64,000 bases of DNA from Nitrospira sp. (lineage in GTDB: Bacteria > Nitrospirota > Nitrospiria > Nitrospirales > Nitrospiraceae). The notes under the pieces were generated by a model that worked only from the letters and a program-made list of their open reading frames with translations, made no database searches and had not been told where the DNA came from. The stretch's first letter is position 1, and every line of letters begins with the position of its first letter. Shown here in pieces: positions 53,343-62,019 of this stretch. The position numbers and the translations under genes are program-made. The stretch spans positions 1 through 64,000 of the forward strand of contig SWDI01000003.1 in assembly GCA_005116955.1 (NCBI GenBank). The letters are read 5' to 3'.

Positions 53343-54134
53343 ATGAAAATCCTTGCGGTTGAAACAGCCACGACGTGGCAGAGTGTCGCGATTCTTGAAG
53401 ACGACCGTATTCTAGCGATGCATGAGCAAGAGGCCGATGGTGCGCAGGGCTCCCTCCTTTTGCCCACTATCGATCGATTGTTCTCTCAATCCGGATTGCG
53501 GCTTGGCGATCTCACTGGTCTTGCCTGTTCGATCGGGCCAGGCTCGTTTACTGGTATTCGCGTGGGTATTGCCACGTGCCTAGGACTTCGGGGAGCCACT
53601 GGTCTTCCACTCACGCTGGTACCGACACTGGAAGCCATGGCGAGGAATTTTGACGCGGCAACCGTTCCCGTCTGTCCAATGCTGGTCAGTCGTCGTGGGG
53701 AAGTGTACTGGGCGATTTTCCGTTGGACAGGGGATGGGCGATTCGATCGTGTTGTCAGTGAACAGGTTGGCCCCCCAGGAGCCCTCGCGCAGAGTCTCAC
53801 CGAACCTACATTGGTATTCGGGGCTGGCTGGTCGTCGATGGAATCGGAGATTCGAGCGGCATTGCCTGTGTCGGTCACTGTGACGGTGGGATCACACGAC
53901 GTCTTCAAACCGTCGGCTATTCACGTCGCGCGGATCGGGCTGGAACGACTTCGATGCGGTGAAATTGCCGGAGATCTGGTGATGCCGCTGTATGTCCAGC
54001 GGACCGAAGCAGAAATCCAATACGAACGGTCTGGAGGTGTGTCATCTGTTGCGAGACGCCGGCAGCGGGTTGAAACCAAAGTTGCCGCACGATTGGCTCG
54101 TGGGCGTCGGCGGTCGGATCGGCAGGATATGTGA
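53343..54134 (+). CDS. tsaB: tRNA threonylcarbamoyladenosine biosynthesis protein TsaB
   Basis: This 263-residue ASKHA-fold protein begins MKILAVETATTWQSVAI, with the conserved block SIGPGSFTGIRVGIAT CLG near residue 70. TsaB dimerises with TsaD and, with TsaE, makes t6A37 on ANN-decoding tRNAs. It is longer than most TsaB proteins (about 230) because of a basic C-terminal tail (RRRQRVETKVAARLARGRRR). The rimI gene overlaps its end by four bases. That pairing is common. Confidence 0.93.
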   Translation: MKILAVETATTWQSVAILEDDRILAMHEQEADGAQGSLLLPTIDRLFSQSGLRLGDLTGLACSIGPGSFTGIRVGIATCLGLRGATGLPLTLVPTLEAMARNFDAATVPVCPMLVSRRGEVYWAIFRWTGDGRFDRVVSEQVGPPGALAQSLTEPTLVFGAGWSSMESEIRAALPVSVTVTVGSHDVFKPSAIHVARIGLERLRCGEIAGDLVMPLYVQRTEAEIQYERSGGVSSVARRRQRVETKVAARLARGRRRSDRQDM

Positions 54135-54661
54135 GCTACGACATGGTGATGTCTGAATTTCAAATTGTCCCAGCGACACAGGATATGTTACCGGACATTC
54201 TTGCTTTGGAAGAGGCTTGCTTCTCATCCCCTTGGACGCGCAAAATGCTGGAGGCTGAGTTAACGAACAATCAATTCGCACATTTTCTTGTTGCGAGGCG
54301 GCGAGAGGAGTCGCTGCCACAGGCCGAACCCACGATTATCGGGTACCATTGCTTCTGGATTGTCTTTGAAGAGCTGCGATTGATGAATTTAGCGGTACGA
54401 GAGTCGATGCGGAGAAGAGGGGTTGGAAAAGCGCTTGTCACCGAAGCTCTTCGTCTGGGATTGGAACAAGCAGCTACTCGAGCAGTCCTCGAAGTCAGAG
54501 CCTCGAACGATCCAGCGTGTTCTCTCTATGCCCGTCTAGGTTTTGTCCAGATTGGTCGTCGCCCTCGTTACTACACGAATCCCATTGAACATGCTGTGCT
54601 GATGGAAATGCATCCGCTCGTGATCTCGAGTGGCCAGCAGCTGGCAAAGGTTTTGCTTTAG
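54131..54661 (+). CDS. rimI: Ribosomal-protein-alanine N-acetyltransferase
   Basis: This GNAT protein has the acetyl-CoA loop RRRGVGKALVTEALR and the RimI-typical start ILALEEACFSSPWTRKMLEAEL. Later come LEVRASNDPACSLYARLGFVQIG and RPRYYTNP. It acetylates the N-terminal Ala of ribosomal protein S18 in well-studied members. The GTG at 54131 overlaps the tsaB stop and gives 176 residues. The ATG at 54143 or 54149 is an equal alternative. The tsaB-rimI order agrees with other bacteria. Confidence 0.9.
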   Translation: MSYDMVMSEFQIVPATQDMLPDILALEEACFSSPWTRKMLEAELTNNQFAHFLVARRREESLPQAEPTIIGYHCFWIVFEELRLMNLAVRESMRRRGVGKALVTEALRLGLEQAATRAVLEVRASNDPACSLYARLGFVQIGRRPRYYTNPIEHAVLMEMHPLVISSGQQLAKVLL

Positions 54662-54709
54662 GGAGGTGGATCAGCTGCAACAGAGTCAATTTAACCAGGA
54701 GGTGTCGTT

Positions 54710-54949
54710 ATGTTGACGGAAGATGCGATTGTTGAACAACTTCGCCACTCCAACACCGAATTCCGGGAACTCGAAGCGTCGCATCATCGCCTGGACCTTG
54801 AACTGAACGAGCTGCAGAAGCGCCATGTCTTGACCCCGTCGGAAGAAATCGAGAAAAAACGGATGCAAAAGGAAAAATTGGTGAAGAAAGACAAGCTTGC
54901 AGAACTGATTCGTCTCTACCGTGAGCATAGGCTCGAACCGGCGCGGTAG
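54710..54949 (+). CDS. YdcH family protein (DUF465)
   Basis: This 79-residue protein follows a strong GGAGGTG ribosome-binding site. It is an all-helical coiled coil: LRHSNTEFRELEASHHRLDL, then LTPSEEIEKKRMQKEKLVKKDKL, and a basic C-terminal helix, which is the DUF465 layout (the central motif being HHxLDxEL ... EExxKKxLKKxKL). The function is unknown, although the family is very widespread. It lies between rimI and tatC. Confidence 0.85.
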   Translation: MLTEDAIVEQLRHSNTEFRELEASHHRLDLELNELQKRHVLTPSEEIEKKRMQKEKLVKKDKLAELIRLYREHRLEPAR

Positions 54950-54994
54950 CAGGTTGATCGGCCACCGATTCTGCAGGCGGCTGAATCTGTCGAT

Positions 54995-55771
54995 ATGGAA
55001 CAGGCCATTCATCCGCTCGCCTCCCACATCCAAGGCGTCAAGAGACGACTGATCATCATTGGTGCGACGGTCTTGGGTGCGTTGGTGCTGACCTTCTCTT
55101 TTTCCGCCGAAATGGTGGCATGGCTCAACCGACCATTTTCAAACCAACTGGCGTTTTATGGCCCAACGGAGGCGTTGTTCGCTTCGATCAAGGTGTCGTT
55201 GTTGGCAGCCCTCATTCTCAGTTTGCCGGTCATTTTTTATCAGTGTTGGAAGTTTATCGAGCCCGCCCTGTTGCAGAAAGAACAGCGCTGGGCGATCCCG
55301 CTCTTCGTGGTGGCTGGGGGGCTATTCGCAGTAGGGCTGGTCTTCTGCAATGTCGTGATTTTGCCGCTCGTGATCGATCTGTTCGTGAGTTTCGGACTCG
55401 ATCGTGATATCACCCCGCAGCTGAGCGTTGGCACCTATATTGATTTTAACGTGAAATTTCTCCTCATCTTCGGCTGTGCGTTTGAGTTACCCTTAGTCAT
55501 GAGTCTTGTGGCAATGACTGGAGTGGTATCAGCGGACATGTTCGCTCGTTACCGCAAACATGCCATTTTGTTGTGTCTCATTGTCTCTGCCATCGTTACT
55601 CCTGATGCCACGCTCTTTACCATGCTGTTGATGGCGGTTCCGCTGATGGCGCTGTATGAGATCGGGATTATCGGCGCTCGAATTTTTGGGCGAAAACCGG
55701 ACTCAGGGGGGATCGATTTACCGCTTGACCCGGATCTGCCGATGAATACCGCTGGAACGAGGCTACGATGA
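54995..55771 (+). CDS. tatC: Sec-independent protein translocase TatC
   Basis: This 258-residue membrane protein has six helices. Conserved features are HIQGVKRRLIIIGATVLG at the first helix, FYGPTEALFASIKVSLLAA with the signal-peptide-binding Glu after the second, and VYKF-like QCWKFIEPALLQKE. A further block is FGCAFELPLVMSLVAMTGV, followed by RYRKHAILLCLIVSAIVTPD. TatC recognises the twin-arginine signal and moves folded proteins across the inner membrane. No tatA/B gene is in the window. Its stop overlaps the beta-propeller gene by four bases. Confidence 0.95.
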   Translation: MEQAIHPLASHIQGVKRRLIIIGATVLGALVLTFSFSAEMVAWLNRPFSNQLAFYGPTEALFASIKVSLLAALILSLPVIFYQCWKFIEPALLQKEQRWAIPLFVVAGGLFAVGLVFCNVVILPLVIDLFVSFGLDRDITPQLSVGTYIDFNVKFLLIFGCAFELPLVMSLVAMTGVVSADMFARYRKHAILLCLIVSAIVTPDATLFTMLLMAVPLMALYEIGIIGARIFGRKPDSGGIDLPLDPDLPMNTAGTRLR

Positions 55772-56847
55772 GGCATCGGACTGTAAAGGCTCAGCGCATA
55801 CGCACGATCGCCTCTGTGATCGTAATGTGGGGTGCTTTTCTCTGCTTGGGCGGCGGTGAGAGTCTCCAGGCTTCCGATCCGCTGAGGATTGCAGAGACTT
55901 CGACAGCCTCGGGGCCATCTGAACAATCTGCAGCCAGCGTGCAGGCTCTTGTGATAGGGAGCGATGGAGTCCTCTATGCCGGATCCTTCGGGCATGGGAT
56001 TTTTCGAACCGTGGATCGAGGCGCGACGTGGGCTCCAGTAGGGGGTGGCATCACTGATCCGTTTATCTTGAGTTTGGCCTCCGCGAAAGACGGAGCCGTT
56101 TATGCCGGTACGTTTCGTGGTGGAGTGTTTCGCTCACGAGACAAAGGGAACAGCTGGCAGCCGGTCAATGTGGGGCTCAAACGGCTTGAGGTCAAGGCCT
56201 TATTGGTGGTGGACCACGAACTGTTTGCTGGTACCGGAGATGGCGTGTATCGCCTGCATGGCTCCGAGGATCGCTGGACGCCTGTGACGTCTGGGTTAGA
56301 CGATATTCTCGTTCATGCACTTGCTCGCGCTGCTGATGGAACCTTGTTCGCCGGGACTTCCGGTCAAGGTGTCTTTCGGTTCAGCCCTCGCTCAACCGGG
56401 TGGGTGCGTATGCGGCATGGATTGAAGGACCATGAAGGAATGATCGAAAATTTCATTCGTGTGTTGATGATTGATCAGGACCAGAGTATTTTGGCCGGCA
56501 CGTTCGACGGCGGAGTCTTTCGTAGCACCGACGGCGGACTCACGTGGCGACCAATCAGCCGGGCTCTACCCAACGACTCTATCCGGGGTATTGTATTTAG
56601 TGACGAAGGAGTCGTCGTGGCAACTGGGAACGGAATTTTTAAGACCATCGATAAGGGCAAGCAATGGATTCCCCTCAATAAGGGCCTGACGAGCCTTGCG
56701 GTGCAAGTGTTGATCGGATCGGGTGATAAAGGTCTGTACACGGGGACGAGTTCCGGGGTGTTTCGTAGCGACGATGGCGCCTCCTGGATAGCCGTCAATC
56801 AGGGGCTGGAGGTGGGAATCGCGCCCCCGCCATTTCTCTTTCGCTAA
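55768..56847 (+). CDS. Secreted BNR/Ycf48-like beta-propeller protein
   Basis: The 359-residue product has a signal peptide (IASVIVMWGAFLCLGGGESLQA) and then six or seven repeats of the type YAGSFGHGIFRTVDRGATW, recurring as YAGTFRGGVFRSRDKGNSW and LAGTFDGGVFRSTDGGLTW. These are BNR/sortilin-type propeller blades, in which each D-x-G-x-T-W Asp box closes a blade. The protein probably binds partners in the periplasm or on the surface. It is translationally coupled to tatC. Whether it is a Tat substrate cannot be told, as no RR motif precedes the signal core. The last blade ends in VGIAPPPFLFR. Confidence 0.8.
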   Translation: MRHRTVKAQRIRTIASVIVMWGAFLCLGGGESLQASDPLRIAETSTASGPSEQSAASVQALVIGSDGVLYAGSFGHGIFRTVDRGATWAPVGGGITDPFILSLASAKDGAVYAGTFRGGVFRSRDKGNSWQPVNVGLKRLEVKALLVVDHELFAGTGDGVYRLHGSEDRWTPVTSGLDDILVHALARAADGTLFAGTSGQGVFRFSPRSTGWVRMRHGLKDHEGMIENFIRVLMIDQDQSILAGTFDGGVFRSTDGGLTWRPISRALPNDSIRGIVFSDEGVVVATGNGIFKTIDKGKQWIPLNKGLTSLAVQVLIGSGDKGLYTGTSSGVFRSDDGASWIAVNQGLEVGIAPPPFLFR

Positions 56848-56867
56848 ATTTAGAAAGGACGACTGTA

Positions 56868-57380
56868 ATGGCTGAGATAGACGAGAAAACACGGGCAACA
56901 ATAGCCGTGACAAGTAAGGGCCAACCCATGGGAGAAATCGTACTCAGGTTTTTCTCGGATGTGGCGCCTGGTCACGTCACTAACTTTGTGAAGCTTTCCA
57001 AGGAGGGGTTGTACAATGGGACGACATTTCACCGGGTTATCCCTGGGTTCATGATTCAGGGAGGGGATCCCAACAGTAAGAATTCAGACCGGTCATCCCA
57101 CGGAATGGGTGGACCTGGTCATACAGTAAAGGCGGAGTTTAACAGTACGCCACACAAGCGAGGTATTGTCTCGATGGCTCGTTCGAACGATCCGGATAGC
57201 GCTGGGTCACAGTTCTTTATTTGTGTCGCAGATGCCAATTTTCTCGATTGGCAATACACGGCCTTTGGGGAGGTGGTCAGCGGAATGGAGGTAGCCGATA
57301 AGATTGTCACTATGAAGCGTGACGGGCGAGACAATCCTCTGGAGCGAGCCGAGATGACCGTCACGATCAGCGAAGGGTGA
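56868..57380 (+). CDS. Peptidyl-prolyl cis-trans isomerase, cyclophilin type
   Basis: This 170-residue protein has no signal peptide and is thus cytoplasmic. Active-site motifs are FHRVIPGFMIQGGDP (catalytic Arg), NSTPHKRGIVSMARSNDPDS, AGSQFFICVADANFLDWQYTAFGEVVSG, quoted here in parts: SQFFIC and LDWQYTAFG. It catalyses proline isomerisation. A GGACGACTGTA leader provides a modest ribosome-binding site. It resembles the short bacterial PpiB type. It lies between two envelope protein genes but shares no clear pathway with them. Confidence 0.95.
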   Translation: MAEIDEKTRATIAVTSKGQPMGEIVLRFFSDVAPGHVTNFVKLSKEGLYNGTTFHRVIPGFMIQGGDPNSKNSDRSSHGMGGPGHTVKAEFNSTPHKRGIVSMARSNDPDSAGSQFFICVADANFLDWQYTAFGEVVSGMEVADKIVTMKRDGRDNPLERAEMTVTISEG

Positions 57381-57397
57381 ACGGGAAGAGGTGAGAT

Positions 57398-58138
57398 GTG
57401 AGCTGCAAGGAGACTAATAATCGGACAGGCTGGATCATGACCGGACTCCTCGCTCTGTACTCTGTACTGTCGGTCGGTTGTGCCGCTCCGCATGTGCCAG
57501 CGCGAATTATTTACGAGGATCCGGTCAATTTTGTGCGGTTGGAAGAGGACTCGGAAGTGCTCGCGGAATGGCCACCGAGTCACCATACTCATCCGTTTAT
57601 AATCGAACCGGATAAATTAAGGACGATTTTGTCGGGTTTGAAGGTGCAGGAGCATTGGATTACGCTGCAGCGGTGGATGCGAGGGGAGTCTCCCTTGGTT
57701 CCGGCCTTCACGGAGGAGGAGTTGGCTCTCTTGTCTGTGCATCTATCGGAGGCGCTGGCTGAGGCGAAGGACAACGAACGAGTGACCTTTTATTTGAGCC
57801 AGCCGCAGACATTCGCCCGGCGAATTATCACGACGGGTGGATTCTACGTCCATGGGACGGAACTGCACATTATTCTGGGAAATTGGAAAATTATTTACGG
57901 CATCCCAGCCTATGGGATGATCTATGATCGGCGTTATCCGATGCGACCAACCGCCGCGAAAGGCTTTGATTTAAGGTTTGAACCAGCTGAGGCCGTTGTT
58001 CCGATGAAGAGCAGCCTACTAGACGGAGTTTTAGCCAATGCCAAGGACGAACTCATCATCGATCTGACCAAGCTCGATCCACCCGATCCAGAAGTTTCTC
58101 TCATACGATCGTGCTTGAATCATGTGTCTCTGTGTTAG
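57398..58138 (+). CDS. Lipoprotein of unknown function
   Basis: The GTG at 57398 follows GAGGTGAGAT and opens a 246-residue frame. An ATG at 57437 is an alternative. The leader GLLALYSVLSVGCAA shows a lipobox with Cys near residue 28. The mature protein contains PFIIEPDKLRTILSGLKVQ, then LALLSVHLSEALAEAKDNERVTF cut here at LSEALAEAKDN, and GTELHIILGNWKIIYG. This is a mix of strands and helices without a known motif. It ends in a region near the mannosyltransferase gene but on the other strand. Confidence 0.65.
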   Translation: MSCKETNNRTGWIMTGLLALYSVLSVGCAAPHVPARIIYEDPVNFVRLEEDSEVLAEWPPSHHTHPFIIEPDKLRTILSGLKVQEHWITLQRWMRGESPLVPAFTEEELALLSVHLSEALAEAKDNERVTFYLSQPQTFARRIITTGGFYVHGTELHIILGNWKIIYGIPAYGMIYDRRYPMRPTAAKGFDLRFEPAEAVVPMKSSLLDGVLANAKDELIIDLTKLDPPDPEVSLIRSCLNHVSLC

Positions 58139-58218
58139 CGACTGCGGGTGGCATGGTTCACTCTCAATTGGATGCAGGAAGGGCTTGCTGGAAGACTCGA
58201 AAAATGAAGCGAAATGTC

Positions 58219-59214
58219 TTAGCGACTGCCTAGACCCAAAAGATACATACGGGGTACTTCCATTAGCGCTTCGGCGATGGACTGCCAGCCGAGTTTGCTT
58301 TGACCTTCAATGCGATCACAAAAGCGGATGGGTAGCTCATCCACATCCGCACCCAGCTGCATGGCCCGCCAGGCGAGCTCCACTTGAAAGATGTACCCTT
58401 TTGCTCGGACGGTGGCGAGGTTCATCCGTGCTAAGAGCTCACGACGATAGCAGCGGAATCCTCCTGTCCAGTCGTGGATGGTCGAGCCCAGGAAGAGGCT
58501 GACGTAGGTATTCCCGCAGCGAGAGACGAAGCGACGGCGGGCGTTCCAGTTCTCGGTCCCGCCGCCAGGCACGTAGCGACTTCCGATCACCAGGTCGGCA
58601 GTATGGCTTCGGTGTACCAGGCGGGGCAGATCCCAGGGGGCATGGCTGAAGTCACAATCCATTTCGATGATGAGACTGTAATCCCGCTGCAGCGCCCACG
58701 TGAATCCCGCGAGATAGGCTGGTCCAAGTCCTTCTTTGTGTGGCCGGTGCAGGACGTGCACATGCCCATGTCGGCAACTGAGCTGGTCGGCTAACTCTCC
58801 GGTCCCGTCCGGGGAGTTGTCATCCACGATCAAGATATCGGCGACAAGATATTGTCTGATTGCCTGAACAAGCGGCTCAAGATTGGCGCGTTCATTGTAC
58901 GTTGGGAGGACAATGAGAATCGATTGTTTGAAAGCGAACGGTGAGGCGGGGATGAGCGGTGTACCTGCCCCCACTTGGGAATATCCTAGAGACTGGTTTT
59001 CAGTCGGATTATGTGGGCTGATGGCAATCCGTGCGCTGTCAGCGCCACGGGCGATGAGCTCTTCAGCGAGTTCAAAGTTTGGTACAGCGTAAGCTTCATC
59101 CATGCCCAGCTTCCGGAGAGGCGTTGCACCGTCATCCTTGCCGATGGGATGGAAGTGTATGAACGGTGCGGGAGCTTCATCGAACGGCGGAGCGATTGAT
59201 TGGCTACCGGACAT
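58219..59214 (-). CDS. Family 2 glycosyltransferase, polyprenol-phosphate mannose synthase-like
   Basis: The catalytic GT-A part starts near residue 95 with ILIVLPTYNERANLEPLV and includes ILIVDDNSPDGT, IIEMDCDFSHAP and the acceptor-loop region WTGGFRCYRR. It resembles Dpm1, which makes polyprenyl-phosphate mannose or a related lipid-linked sugar at the membrane. Unusually about 90 residues precede it (FHPIGKDDGATPLRKLGMDE, ARGADSARIAISPHNP), without clear homology. Either the start is later, for example at a GTG near codon 82, or this is a real extra domain. No membrane anchor is seen at the C-terminus. Confidence 0.8.
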   Translation of the reverse strand: MSGSQSIAPPFDEAPAPFIHFHPIGKDDGATPLRKLGMDEAYAVPNFELAEELIARGADSARIAISPHNPTENQSLGYSQVGAGTPLIPASPFAFKQSILIVLPTYNERANLEPLVQAIRQYLVADILIVDDNSPDGTGELADQLSCRHGHVHVLHRPHKEGLGPAYLAGFTWALQRDYSLIIEMDCDFSHAPWDLPRLVHRSHTADLVIGSRYVPGGGTENWNARRRFVSRCGNTYVSLFLGSTIHDWTGGFRCYRRELLARMNLATVRAKGYIFQVELAWRAMQLGADVDELPIRFCDRIEGQSKLGWQSIAEALMEVPRMYLLGLGSR

Positions 59215-59517
59215 GGAATGGTTTGCCTAGGGCATGGCTATTAGGGGATGGTGAGCTGTCTGCTCACGAAGGATGTGAGGAAGAATGGGCGTAAGACGCG
59301 TGAGGCTACACGGGACATGATAGAACGACAGAGTGCTCTCCTTAGTTAAAGTCGTGGGTATTTTAGTCGACAGCAGTGAGGTGCGCAAGAAGAGATTCAG
59401 TCAGCTATGTCAGAGTGCTGGTTGCGCGTTTTGACAGTGCGGGAACGGCTATGCTACAGTCCGCGATCCATTGATATTGCAGGCTTTTCTATCACTTAAC
59501 CTCTGAAGGAACACTGT
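59215..59517. other. Intergenic region upstream of the FAD oxidoreductase gene
   Basis: This 303-base stretch lies between divergent genes. Apart from the promoter at 59431-59460 and the ribosome-binding site GAAGGAA just before 59518, I see no gene or fold. Confidence 0.5.
59431..59460 (+). promoter_or_regulatory. Sigma70-type promoter for the FAD oxidoreductase gene
   Basis: A perfect -35 TTGACA (59431-59436) is followed after 18 bases by TACAGT (59455-59460). The leader to the ATG would be about 50 bases, with GAAGGAA as ribosome-binding site. Confidence 0.6.
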
Positions 59518-60870
59518 ATGAGCGGGACACAGACGCAAGTGATTGTTGTGGCAGGAGCAGGACCGGCTGGGATGGCCGTTGCCAGCACGCTCTCGAAGGC
59601 CGGCCACGAAATCATTATTCTCAATCGTGATATCAAATTCGGTGGATTGGCTGAATACGGGATCTTCCCCTCTAAGCTGAAACTCCGTGGCGGGCTCAAG
59701 AAACAGTACTGGGAACTTCTTCAGCAGAAGAACGTCCATTATTTTGGGAATGTCTCCATCGGGACCGGAAAGGACCTCACGGTCGAAGATGTGCGCGAGC
59801 TGGGTGCGAACGCGGTGGTTTTTACGATCGGTGCGCAGGGGACCAAGGCCATCGGTGTCGAGGGGGACTCGGCTCAGGGCGTGTTTCACGCAAAAGATGT
59901 GGTTTATCACTTCAATCGTTTACCGGGCTTCGGCGACCGTCCATTTGAAATGGGGCAACACGTCGCTGTGATCGGGGCGGGAGATGTGATGGTGGATATT
60001 GCCCACTGGTTGGTTCGCTATAAGAAAGTTGCGAGGGTCACGGCCATCGTAAGACGGGGTCCCGTGGAACGTAAGTACAATCCCAAAGAGATACGCAGTA
60101 TTTGTGCCAACATGGACCTCGAGGGGATCAAAGTTGAGTTTGAGCGCATCAAGGACCGTCTTGCCAAGGTTGGCCAGAATCCCGATGAGGTTTTGAAGGC
60201 ACTCACAGACGAATTTACCAAATGTGAGGCGAAGGTATCCGAGACGAAGATGGGGTTCCGTTTCCTTGCGTCCCCGAAGCGTATTCTGGTTGATGGCAAT
60301 AATCGGGTTCGTGGACTTGAAATGGAAGACAACAGACTTGATCCGAAGGGTGAGGATACGGTCGCAGCGGGCTTGAAGGCGTATTATGAGTTTCCTTGTG
60401 ATTCAGTTGTCTTTGCCGTCGGGGACAAGGTGGATGAGACTGTCGGGTTACCCTATAAGAATGGTATGTTTACCACGAACCCGAACAAGACCGGGAATGA
60501 CCCCGATGATGCGCTCTTCCAGGCCTACGATGAATCGGCAGGCAAGGTGATGGACGGTGTATTTTTGGCCGGTTGGGCTCGGAAAGCCAGCGAGGGCCTC
60601 GTTGGTGTCGCGAAGCGTGACGGAGATTGGTGTGCAGAGGTGGTCGAGCGGTATCTTGCAGCCAAGGCAGGTGAGGGAGACGTGAATATCGTTCTGGGTC
60701 GGTTGCATGCGCGTTTGAAGCAACGTCAGAGTCGTCCGGTCGATGTGAATGGGTTGCGGGCACTGGATGTGGCAGAACACTCATTCGTCGAGAAGTCCGA
60801 TTGTATCGGGGAGTTCAAGTTTTCAGCCAATCAGGAGATGCTCAAATACATTGAGCAGAGGAAAGTGTGA
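59518..60870 (+). CDS. FAD-dependent NAD(P)H oxidoreductase, GltD/FprA-like
   Basis: This 450-residue flavoprotein has the FAD Rossmann VVAGAGPAGMAVAS at residue 10, with a glutamate synthase small-subunit-like segment FGGLAEYGIFPSKLK. A second nucleotide-binding fold, AVIGAGDVMVDIAHWLVRY, is for NADPH. FLAGWARKASEGLVGVAKRDG is the usual C-terminal FAD contact. The N-terminal Fe-S domain of true GltD is missing. It is closer to adrenodoxin reductase/FprA-type ferredoxin reductases. A link to low-potential ferredoxin metabolism is likely but not shown. It has its own strong promoter. Confidence 0.8.
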   Translation: MSGTQTQVIVVAGAGPAGMAVASTLSKAGHEIIILNRDIKFGGLAEYGIFPSKLKLRGGLKKQYWELLQQKNVHYFGNVSIGTGKDLTVEDVRELGANAVVFTIGAQGTKAIGVEGDSAQGVFHAKDVVYHFNRLPGFGDRPFEMGQHVAVIGAGDVMVDIAHWLVRYKKVARVTAIVRRGPVERKYNPKEIRSICANMDLEGIKVEFERIKDRLAKVGQNPDEVLKALTDEFTKCEAKVSETKMGFRFLASPKRILVDGNNRVRGLEMEDNRLDPKGEDTVAAGLKAYYEFPCDSVVFAVGDKVDETVGLPYKNGMFTTNPNKTGNDPDDALFQAYDESAGKVMDGVFLAGWARKASEGLVGVAKRDGDWCAEVVERYLAAKAGEGDVNIVLGRLHARLKQRQSRPVDVNGLRALDVAEHSFVEKSDCIGEFKFSANQEMLKYIEQRKV

Positions 60871-60891
60871 AGCATCTGGAAGGCTTCATCT

Positions 60892-61752
60892 TCACGCATG
60901 TCCCCATTTAAGTTTTTCCCGCAACACTTCGTAGTAGTGACTTTCTGGAAATCTGATCAATTGGGTCCGATAGTCTGAAGTTTGAATGACTGCGGTATCT
61001 CCTTGTGTGATGGAGACGCCGACCTGCCCATCAAGTGTGGCCATCGATCCCTCATCCTTACTTGTCAACGTTGCTTCAATGACGACATTGCCGGGCAGGA
61101 TTAAGGGGCGATGTGTCAGTGTGTGTGGGCAGATAGGCGTCAGGATGAGCGCCTGTAGGGCGGGATTCATGATAGGCCCTCCGGCAGAGAGCGAGTAGGC
61201 CGTAGAGCCTGTCGGTGTGCCAATGATCAGGCCGTCCCCTCGCAGATTCGTCACGAACTGGCCATTAATGGCGATGTGGAGTTCAATCATGCGAGCCAGG
61301 GTACCTTTGCTGATGACGACATCGTTGAGTACGATGCCTTTCGCAACGGTTTCCCCATGCCGATGGATGTGGGTGGCCAGCATCAGTCGTTCATCAAGGG
61401 TAAAATCGTTGGCAAATACCCGTTCGAGGGAAGGATAAAGGTTATCCAATCGGACTTCCGTTAAGAATCCAAGGCCCCCCATGTTAACACCCAGGATGGG
61501 AATGCTCCGTTCTGCTGCGAGCCGTGCGGCATTGAGAATGGTGCCGTCCCCTCCGAGCACCAAGAGAACATCGGCTTTCTGAGCTAGTTGAGTCTTGGGA
61601 ATTCCTCCGACCTCGTTCAAGAGTGCTGCAGATGTAGTATCGAGCAAGACATCAATGTTACGGGCACGGAGCCAGGCAGCCACGCCGAGCAGCGTGTCTC
61701 TTACTTCGGGGAACTTGGGCTTGGTCAAGATCCCTATGCTTTTACTTTTCAT
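60892..61752 (-). CDS. nadK: NAD kinase
   Basis: This 286-residue cytoplasmic enzyme phosphorylates NAD to NADP. The GGDGT motif appears in VLGGDGTILNAARLA near residue 66, followed by GVNMGGLGFLTEV, LRGDGLIIGTPTGSTAYSLSA (cut at GTPTGSTAYSL) and LDGQVGVSI. Size and motif order are normal. It is divergent from clpC and convergent with the oxidoreductase gene. Together with sthA the window thus encodes two NADP(H)-balancing enzymes. Confidence 0.95.
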   Translation of the reverse strand: MKSKSIGILTKPKFPEVRDTLLGVAAWLRARNIDVLLDTTSAALLNEVGGIPKTQLAQKADVLLVLGGDGTILNAARLAAERSIPILGVNMGGLGFLTEVRLDNLYPSLERVFANDFTLDERLMLATHIHRHGETVAKGIVLNDVVISKGTLARMIELHIAINGQFVTNLRGDGLIIGTPTGSTAYSLSAGGPIMNPALQALILTPICPHTLTHRPLILPGNVVIEATLTSKDEGSMATLDGQVGVSITQGDTAVIQTSDYRTQLIRFPESHYYEVLREKLKWGHA

Positions 61753-61920
61753 GGATACCAGGCATATGGTTGGGCGAAGGAGGAGTGTGATTGTATCGGG
61801 ATGCTGATTTTCATGTCAACGGAAAGTCCATTGAGGTTCTGGTCCTGTTGACACAGCAGCACAAGAGAAGGGATGGGGGTGAGGTGGTCTTCAAGTCGCT
61901 GTCTTGTTCTCCGCTCAATC

Positions 61921-61949
61921 TTGACTCTCAATCATACTGTGGTTAGAAT
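61921..61949 (+). promoter_or_regulatory. clpC promoter
   Basis: TTGACT (61921-61926) and TAGAAT (61944-61949) are spaced by exactly 17 bases and lie 71 bases ahead of the clpC ATG, where AAGGAGG gives a strong ribosome-binding site. This is one of the best sigma70 matches in the window. Confidence 0.7.
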
Positions 61950-61956
61950 CACAGTA
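61935..61956. promoter_or_regulatory. Inverted repeat overlapping the clpC -10 box
   Basis: TACTGTG (61935-61941) and CACAGTA (61950-61956) are perfect seven-base inverses, eight bases apart, bracketing the TAGAAT -10 element. This is the classic position of a repressor operator. No match to CIRCE or CtsR sites is apparent. Confidence 0.55.
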
Positions 61957-62019
61957 AGGTTTTTCAAGGGTTTTGCTCGAACGCGGCCAGGAGTTTCTAC
62001 TCTCTGAGAAGGAGGCAGG

